A stretch of DNA of 64,000 nt from Diphasiastrum complanatum (Eukaryota > Streptophyta > Lycopodiopsida > Lycopodiales > Lycopodiaceae). The notes under the pieces are model-generated. The model had not been told where the DNA came from and searched no databases. It worked only from the letters and a program-made list of their open reading frames with translations. The translations under genes were made by a program, and so were the position numbers. Below, piece by piece: positions 12,101 through 21,800 of this stretch (the first letter of the stretch is position 1; each line of letters begins with the position of its first letter). The stretch is taken from NCBI GenBank assembly GCA_029204225.1, contig CM055097.1, forward strand, positions 9,037,593 to 9,101,592, written 5' to 3'.

Positions 12101-15100
12101 TTTCTTTGCGACTCGAAATGAACACTAGATTATATTCCCCCAACAACATTGAAGCACATGACTACACATCTTCACATTTGAAAGCTCCACATTCGAACAA
12201 ATTTAGTATGATTGAACAACTTTATGTACACCAAGTTACCTAAACGTGCCCAAACAATTGGAAGTGAAACACCAAACTAGCATTTTGAGAATAACACAAT
12301 CATACCTGCTACAAATCCTTTCCTTTTCAAACATGGTTGTAAAGTTGGTATTTTGGACCCAAACACTTCCCGATAGACAAATGCATATGCATTCTCTGAA
12401 ATCGAAAGCACATGAGGCAACATGATCAGACTTGATAATAAGAGCATAAATCTTTGTACCAAATGAATATTGTCTACAAAAAAAATGCACTCTCAAATTA
12501 AAACTCGATAAGTAGTCCCGAGGTTAAAGAATATAAAGAATTGAATACTGTCGAAAACGTCAAACCGTAATAACTAGAAAGACGAAGCAAAATATCCAAA
12601 GGTATCTCCAAGTCCTTGCCAAGTTAGAATTATGACTCCCCGTGAAAGCATGCCATGTTACTTCAATACGTCTTTCTTGCAGCCATAAAAACACTTCAAT
12701 AAAATGATAAATTGTTGTTCAAAAGTGGTACTTACCATGCTCGGGGGCAGCAACCAAAGAGATGATATCTCCATGTTGTAGACATGCTTCAGGACTATCC
12801 TTTCTCAATCTCTGGTGGTTTAGGTATGTTCCATTTGAGCTAAAGTCCAAAATACATGAAAACAATCATAAGTACCATGTCGAGTTATAGAAAAACAGAA
12901 CGTTTTTCATGCACAATCCTTCATTTTACAAGCATTCGATCATGGCTCAAGACGTTGAATGTGGTAGCATATTGAATGGCTGAACTCTAATACCTTGAGT
13001 CCTTTATGAAGACTAGAAACCTTTCTCCTGGCCCAAGAACATTGTTTTGTGTTATCTTTATAGCTCCATCGGCTTCTACAATTCTTCTTAAAATTTTGCA
13101 ATGCCTCGCACTAACACTTGGTGAATCGAATTGACAGCTCAAGTCTTTGACATTACGACCTAGCACGTGCTCCATATTGTGCAATAGTAAATGAAGACCC
13201 TGAGTGAATAACAGCCAAATGAAGCATTTGCAGCATTAATCTTCACCTTCTTTTCCAATTGCTGACAATGTGCATAAACATTCTGGTTTCTTTTCAACAC
13301 ACGACTTTTAGAGAACTATATTAGGACTACATATAACATACCTTCATTACGCACATAAATTTCCTCATCTTTGGGACATGTAGAATAGTTGATTAGGTGT
13401 AAACTGGTCAAAATTACTTCCTCTAGATTTATTCAAGGAAAGAACTCTTTGAAACTAAGATATAAACAGATAAAGGAAATAGAGAATACATTTAGCAACA
13501 CCCCACATTATTTCTTAGTTGTCATGGCATTCTATTTGATTTATTTAGATGAAGTTGTGATGGCAATGTCAATTGCATGTGCATGCACTGCATAATTATC
13601 CATCTATATCTTCATGTATAGCTTGAATATTATATGAAGAAAATATCTTTCCTCTACCAAATCCCAAGTTCCCTAGTTACCGATGGCATGGCAAATTTAT
13701 ACTCCTGCATCACTCCTTTCTATTCCTCCTTGCCTATGAAAGTTTTGGTAGTTGAACTTGTACTAGAGATTCTTGCTAGAAATGATGCTTCATGTGTGAA
13801 TGTTGTATGTTGTGATAGCTACTCTCGATCATCTTGATGACTGCATGATGAGGCTTAATCAACAATGATCTTCTATTGAACAAGTTGATCCTCTTGTTCC
13901 TAGCTGGAACTGATGGGAAGTGAGTCAGATTGCTAAGTATACGAATTCTAGCATGGCCCATTCTTGCATGCTCCACTAGGATGGCAATATCTGAATGCCG
14001 GTAAATTTCCTTCTTGTTTGATCTAAATTCTTGGCTTTCATTGCATGTAAATGTCTCCACCCCTCATTTTCTTAGAATGAAGCTTGGGGGTGATGCATGC
14101 AGCCATACGTGAGTCGTGGCTATGGTAGCTTGCATATGTTGATTTATAGCTTGCATGCATCCATGGTCCATGGTTGGGGGGACAATAATCAACATGAGTT
14201 TATTATTGTATTTTGAAAAACATTTAGTATCTTATGGCTTATTCTTCTGTCCAACTGTTAAGTACCATCAAAATTTAAATCTTGATAAGTTTAAAGCTTG
14301 GCTTCCAAAGCAAGATTCCTCTACTTAATGATTTAATTTGCATCAAAAGAGGCTGCCCTAGTTGCATTAAAATTGGCAAGACACCATAAAGGCCACCATG
14401 GTACTCATTAGCTGAAGATTTTAGAGAAAGTATAGGAGAAGCAATAGGCCTAGCACGGAGCCAAGGAATGGGACACCTGGTTACTTTTCAAAGATGTCAT
14501 TATTCACATATAGACGGACATCTTGCAAGCCCACCTCAACTTGGCCTAGTGAGTCCAACTTTTTGGAGAGGAACATATACAGTCTCACTACTGATTGGAT
14601 TCAATTATTCACTCTTCATTATCAACAAGTAATTTCCAAAATTTCCTACGACCAAGAGGCAACTTATTTTTTATGCACATACACGAGAGTCTAAAAAGAG
14701 GTCTAACAAATAATTTTTGGACATGGGTAGAGTTCAATCAATCGAGATAATAATAGATCCGTAAGTTTGCATGGACTGTGCTTGTCTTAACAAAGATACT
14801 ATACATGTGAACCTTAAAATATTTCCTTTCAGAATAAGCCTTTAAAAAAAGGAAATACTTTTTTATGAAGTACGCTTGTGCTTTAGTTGCTAAGGGGTAC
14901 TTTGAAAATAGGCACTTCGATGATCATGATCTTTACTGTTTCTCAGAGACATTCTATGTGTTAGAAATTAATGTTAATTTGACAAATCATGTCAATGGGC
15001 CAAGAAAACAAACTATATATAGGGGCCCAGGTTATTTAGTTTAGTCATAGAATAATTTTGCATGTAGTAGGGCGATATAGATCAGATTAAGATTTGTAAT

Positions 15101-15777
15101 TTTGATTTAGTGATAGACTTGGGAAACTACCAACTATGCTTTTAACATCCATTTTTTGATTTAGTGATAGACTTGAGAAACTACGTTTTTGGCTTTATGC
15201 TTTTAGCTTTTGCTAAGGCTATTAGAATCTATATAAGGAGGACTGGCACCCTACCTCCCTCATTCCATTGTAGCAAGTTCTTCAGACTTATGATTAATCT
15301 GAGATATGCTTCTTTGCTCAATCATCTTGTGGTGTGTGTGAGTACTAATAAGAATAGTCTACTCCTCTTTAAGAACTATTCTCATAATTCTAACATGCTA
15401 TCAGAGCATAGGTTGTTCTATGGTGCTTTTGATCTGAGCATGGAACATAGGTGTTGGATCGCTACAAGTGGGATCATTTTCAAGCAATTAGATTGCTAAA
15501 AAGCTGCAGGGCAAAATATAGTATCAGGTTTCTACAAATCTACAGCATAGTAGATCATTAGAGTGCCGCTATATTTGATTACAGATCGTTGGAGGATTGC
15601 TGTTTCTGTTTGCAGAACATTGGAGGCTATGTTACAAAATCTGCAAGGCAGATTATATAAACTAGTTCGCTACACTTTCACAAGACAGGTTGTTGAAAAT
15701 CAGATCGAGATCTCATAGTTGAGAGCTCCGTTTTGTTGAAAACATCTACCTGCTGTTCACTCTGTTGAATTTCTATC

Positions 15778-15833
<56 letters not shown>

Positions 15834-18800
15834 AGATTCAATCTTTAATCTAGATCCATTCAGTTGTCGAACAATCAGCAGGTCATCGACCTCTCGGACA
15901 AAGTCTATTGGCCTGTCACAGGTCACCTGTCACAGGTCACTTATGACTACTTACAAAGTCTTCTTACGGGCTTTTTATGAGTACTTACAACTATCGACCA
16001 GTTATGACTGACGACGTTTGACAGCCCAGTACAAATCCAACCACCTAGTGTTCGGACATGTACTTCAACATGAACACTAAGTACATTGTCAACCACTTCT
16101 CGATCTGACAAGGCACTTCAAGCAAGTGCATTAAACTCTGTCATGATCTACCGTGCGCTGTAATACAGCGACTGATCCAAATGCCTTGTAAATTGATTCC
16201 CAAAGCAAACCCTGTATACACATCCCATAAGCAGCAATCTCCTAGCTAATCGTCAATCTTCATGAGATAGCTTCGAGCACGCAGTTACTACCGCAATTGC
16301 ATTGTGCTCATCATTTGGCTAATTATGTACATGCTACATTCTGAACTCAATCTAATCGTCTCATTGCATTCAGTTACCTTGTCAGTATGAATGTTATGCT
16401 TGTCTGATTTACTGCTTTAAGCACCTTTATTTCTCAGCTCTCGTATAGCTTTGTCTAAAGATCTCAATGCTTCCGCAATAAACGTTTCCGCAACCAACGT
16501 TAATGAATTTGTGTTTGTCTACGTAATCAATTGAATCAATTTTGACGATTTCAAAGTGAGGATCAAGTAAAATCAGTTCCGACCCTTGTCGTAATACAAT
16601 TGATTTGAATCAGATAGGCGTAGTTCATGCACTGAGGGAAAGGAGTCACTCATCAAAGCCCCATAATTCGAATGTGGTTCCTTCTCTATTGAGCGTCTCT
16701 ACATTCCCTTTGACTCCATATTTACCACAACATAGTATCAGAGCAATTCTCTAATTAACTAATACCAACACGGTATCAAAGCCTATAAGGCATTGAAGCT
16801 TCCACTCATCAGAGCCTGCACAATATCAGAGTTTCTTTCTTTCAAATATGATTCTACCAGACTGGTAGAATAATAGCTTTCTTGTTCTGATAATATAGAT
16901 AGACTCCATCAACAATCTAAAAGCAATTGCCTAATAAATGTCTCTCTTATGGTAACAACACCAACACCTACCTATAGCAAAACTTGTCTAACTGTAGCCT
17001 AACTTGACTTTTCCTAAATATAGATAAGGGCCCCTAGATTTAGCACACAAGCATGGCCCAATAATCCTAATTAATCCTAAATGACAACACAAGGGTTGTA
17101 CAGTTCGATGAAGAACAATGTCTTAGTCCAGAGCAAAAGGAAAAGGCCAAGAAAGATGGATTATGTTTTTTTTGTCTTGGCAAGCATCTTTTCAACGATT
17201 GTCCTCAACGTACGGGCAAGAAGCTCCATGTTATGCAACGTCATGATGAGGACAAGGATGAGGAAATTTCGGATGACTTGTTGGTAAGTGACGATGAGGA
17301 CACTCGTCGTGTCATGACTATTTTGGTGCAGAAGCTTGTTCCAAAGACACCAGTTTGTTATTTATCCACCAAGATGCGTGAAGCTTATCAGTTTCCAGAT
17401 AGCGAACTGATACGCATGAGGGGAAAGCTGGAAGGTCATGACGTGCTCGTCTTGTTTGACACCGGTTCCTTGCATAATATTATCAATTCTCGCGCGGTGA
17501 GGAAGTTTCGCTTAGCTATTGTTCCATCTGATTACCGGTATACTGTTGAGATGCTAGATGGTAAGGGAACAGAGGTTTAGGATGAAAGAGTCTCTCGGGC
17601 ATCTTTGTCTATTCAAACGTATACCAAGAAGTTAGACTTTGAAATTACTAAACTAGCTAAGTTTGATATTGTACTTGGTAAGTGGTGGCATGCAAGTAAG
17701 CAGCCCGCTATAGATTTTAAGTTACATGTGTATAAGTTCGGGCATGAGGGTATGTCTCATGTCTTAAAGGGGGAGACACCATCTGTTGAGGGTCCTCTTG
17801 TTACCTGTATGCAAATAAAGAGAATGGAGATTCAGTATTTGTGGTTGTGTTATGTGAATGTTGATTCCAATTTTGATTCTTATTTTGGTAATAATCAAAT
17901 AAGCACGCTCACTGATGAACCACAAGAAACTTCATTTACTTTTGCATCCTCTAGTGCACATGCATTTTCATTACAACCAAGATGTGACCCAGCAAGTGAG
18001 TTGGAGAAGTCCATCCGCACTCAGTTTAAAAACGTGCTAATTAGTAATATGCCAGAGGGATTGCCGCCTAGTCGGAACGTTGACCATCATATTGAGCTCA
18101 TTCCAGGGGCAAGTCCTGTATGTAGGCCTCTTTATAGGATGAGCCTAGAAGAGGAAGAGGAAGTCAGAAAGATGTTGGAGGAGTATCTCAAGCTAGGGTA
18201 CATCCGTCCTCGTTATTCACCCTTCGCCTCTCCTATTTTACTTTTAAGAAAAAGGATGGTAGTTTCCGGATGTGTGTAAATTTCAAAAGATTTAATAAGA
18301 TCACTACAAAGCACAGGTATCCGATGCCCAGGATTGATGATCTACTGCATGCGTTGCAAGGTGCAACCATTTTCAGTAAGATAGATCTCAAGAGTGGATA
18401 CCATCAAATACGGATTTGAGATGAAGACGGCCTTCCAAACCCGTTTCGGTCATTATGAGTTTTTGGTTATGCCATTTGGGTTAGCCAATGCACCAGCCAC
18501 GTTCATGATGCTCATGAACGATGTCTTGCGAGACTATATGGGCAAGTTTGTCGTCAATTTTATTGACGATATATTGGTTTTTAGTAAAGCGGTCGAGGAG
18601 CATGAGATTCATCTCAAGACCGTATTAGGGAGCTTCTGTCTTGTACGCCAAGGCTCAGAAGATAGAGTTGTGTAAGACTCGTGTCGAGTATTTGGGTCAC
18701 GTAGTGATAGCTGAGGGTATTTCGGTTGACCCAGCCAAGGTCGCTGTGGTTAAGAAGTGGCCGAGGCGATATACGCCAATTACAATCTTTCTTAGGCTTT

Positions 18801-21800
18801 TGTAAGTTCTATCAGCAGTTTGTTAGGAATTATTCCTGGATAGCTACTCCTATAACGAACCAGTTACGGAAAAACAACATTGTGGTTCGATGGGACGTTG
18901 AAGCTCAGCAACGTTTTGAGAACTTGAAGGAGTTAGTGGCCATGGCTCCAGTCCTCAAAATTGTGGATACCCAGAAACCGTTTGACCTAGAGATGGATGC
19001 AAGTGGCATTGCCATAGGTGCAGTGTTGAGCCAAGAGGGTAGACCAATAGCCTTTGAGAGTAAAAAGGTGACCCCAGTTCAACAAAGATATCCTACACAC
19101 GAGCAAGAGCTGTATGCGATTTTATACATGCGCTCAAGGTGTGGAGACATTATTTATATGGCGCCGAGTTTTATGTGTACACATATCATGATACTTTGAA
19201 GTATTTTTGCACTCAGCCAAATTTGAAAGGCCGCCAAGCTCGGTGGGCCGAGCTGATGCAGGAATTTCACTTGGAAATTTGCTTCCAAAGAGGGAAGGAA
19301 AATGTGGTCACTGATGCACTATCTCGAATACTGCATCAGATGAGCTTGATTGTGGTTGACAATGGTCTCATGGAGGAGATTAAGAAGGCTCAGGAAAAGG
19401 ACCCGCATTGTCAGCGTGTGTGGCCTAATGCGTGCAAGCACTCGACCAAACAAAAGAGTCAGTCGAGGCTGTCGCTTCCGTAGAAGCACACACCAGTACA
19501 TATCTAACATACACCATGAAGGATGGTATGTTATTGAGAAATGAAAGAGTTTTCATGCCAGACGTGAAGGACCTTCGTCATAAGATACTTCATGAATGCC
19601 ATGATAGTCCCTGCGCAGGGCACCCGGGTATTGATAAGACTAGTGAACTTTTAAAAAGGCATTATTTTTGGCCACGATTGCAGCGAGATGTAAGAGAGTA
19701 CGTCCAATGTTGCACGGCTTGTCAAGTGAACAAGGCCAAGAGAGTAAGTCCTTCGGGCTTGCTACATCCACTTGAGATACCTACAGGAAGGTGGGAAAAT
19801 ATCTCTATGGATTTTATTGTTGGGCTACCCAAGACCCAGAAGGGATTAGATTCCGTTATGGTAGTGGTAGACGGATTTTCCAAGATGGCTCACTTCATCG
19901 CAACCAAGAAGGTCACAGCTCCACAAGTTGTTGAGTTGTTTATTGAGAATATTGTGTCAGGTTGCATGGCCTTCCGAAGTCAATTGTGTCTGGCAGGGAT
20001 CCCAAGTTTACGGGAAATTTCTGGATTGAGATGTTCACCAAGCTGGGAACATAGTTGCGGATGAGTAGCTCTGAGCATCCTCGGACGGATGGTCAGACTG
20101 AGCGTGTGAACCAGATCTTGGAAGATATGCTTAGAGCATATGTTAGTAGTACGCAAGCAGACTGGGTAAAGCATTTACTGCTATTGGAGTTCGTGTACAA
20201 TGATAAGAGACATGCGTCCACTAGATTGAGTCCATTTGAGCTCAATTATGGTTTCAAGCCACTTAGGCCTGCAATCATAAGGATTCCGCATAGGGTACCT
20301 AGTGCTGTAGAGTTTTTGGCTCAGATGCAGTAGAAGCTAGAGATGGCACGTGATAATTTGTCCAAGGCTGTAGCTAGGGCACAGAGTTATGCTCGTGAGA
20401 ACCGTACCTATCGGGAATTTGAGAATGGAGATTGGGTGTATTTACTAGTCCCTTCGAAGTCAAAGGTGCTACGCAAAGAAAAGTGCGCCAAGTTATCTCC
20501 TAGGTATTGTGGACCATGGTTGATTATTTAGAAGGTGAGCCAAGTAGCTTATAAGCTACAACTACCTATGAGATGCAAGGTGCATCCCGTATTTCATGTT
20601 AGCAAACTAAAGAAATGTTTGCACGATGGCGATAGCCTGGTGGAAGGTCTAGTGTCTCTAGAGGAGAAAGACACCACAGGTTATGGGCCAGAAAGAGTCC
20701 TAGAGCGAAGGGAGCGACAATTGCGGAATCGCCTCCCTCAAGAGTATCTAGTAACTTGGAAAGGGCATCTGTTGTCAGATGCTACCTGGGAGACGCGACA
20801 GGCATTGCAGAAGTCTTACCCAGAGTTTGTCATCGAGGACCGATGACTTGCCAGAGGAGGGAAGGATTGTTAGAGCCCAGTTATGGCTCTATCATGATCT
20901 CGGCACGGCCGGTCACAAGAGGGCCTGAGCCCTAGTATTGGCAAGGGTCGGTGACCGACGAGGACATCTGTCCCAAATGGGGACAGGTGCATCACAAGCA
21001 GTGATCCGGTGTGGCTGCCTGACAAGCTGTCAGAGACCCTAGCCGTCAGTGATGAGATGCTAGCCGACAAGTAGTCGGGGTGACCAAGTGGGTCACAGGT
21101 CTTTGGTGGGGCACAGGGGTGGTACCCTCTGAGTCACTCAGTATTCACAGGTCATAGGGGTCATGCATGCCAAGTGCACTGATCACCCACAGGTGGATGC
21201 CACATGCCAGTTGACAGGAATAGCAGGTAGAAGGACTCAAAGAGGGGGGGTGCCTATGGTTGGGAGGTTCATTCTACACACTGGCCTTCTAGGATTCACG
21301 AGCTTGGAGAGACTTGCTTGTAATAGGTGAAGTGAGCTTGTGTTGGGAAACCAAAGAATGTAGCTTACCGGCATTTGGAGGCATAAGTTGAACAAAACTA
21401 GTATCTAGGAACACGATTGGGAAGAGCAAGCGAGGGTGGATCGAAAAGAGCTTATGTGAAAAAAACATGAAAGAATGGTCAAATAAGGTGGAAGGATATA
21501 TTAGCAGGTCACAAATATGCGGAATAAAGCTGGTGATCCCAGGAGATAATGCACCACACTGTCTCCTATACTGAGTGGGACAGGTAATGCCTTTTTTGTA
21601 CCATAAAAAAGAGATGTAAGGAAAAGTAGACTTAGTATAATGTCAGTCATTTAATTTGAACCCGTTTATATGCATCTGAAAAAGGATGCTTAAGTTATGG
21701 TCTTTAAGACCCTTTGATCGTCTGCTGAAACTTTATGGGATGAAAACAAACATACATGATTCATTTGCATCGGAGACCTAACGGGATCTATGGGAAATAG

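Larger units (their letters stand above)
15396..17080 (+). mobile_element. copia leader sequence plus a second LTR-like stretch
   Basis: After the PBS at 15396 there are no long ORFs. A (TC)n tract lies at 15783-15830, and a 14-bp unit CCTGTCACAGGTCA is repeated twice near 15912-15939. The stretch around 16300-16420 (TTGCATTCAGT...TCAG-ATG) resembles the U5 side of the LTRs at 26.9-27.9 and 61.3-62.5 kb, and another PBS-like TAGTATCAGAGC occurs near 16735. I infer a second, degraded copia LTR ending about 16732. A 21-bp hairpin lies at 16851-16871. The stretch ends where gypsy Gag begins. Confidence 0.45.
17081..21480 (+). mobile_element. Ty3/gypsy chromovirus, 5'-truncated, in FHA intron 1
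   Basis: Plus-strand element with Gag zinc knuckle, protease, RT, RNase H, integrase and chromodomain in chromovirus order. A purine tract AGAGGAGGGAAGGA precedes the 3' LTR, which begins TGTTAGAGCCCAG at 20868; the LTR end is uncertain (about 21.3-21.5 kb). The 5' LTR, leader and most of gag are missing: the element starts abruptly at about 17080 next to copia-type sequence. Several stops and frameshifts break pol. It lies antisense inside intron 1 of the FHA gene. A related, inverted copy lies at 24.1-26.9 kb; the two LTRs share GGTTGGG-GG-TCATTCTACACAC. Confidence 0.88.
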
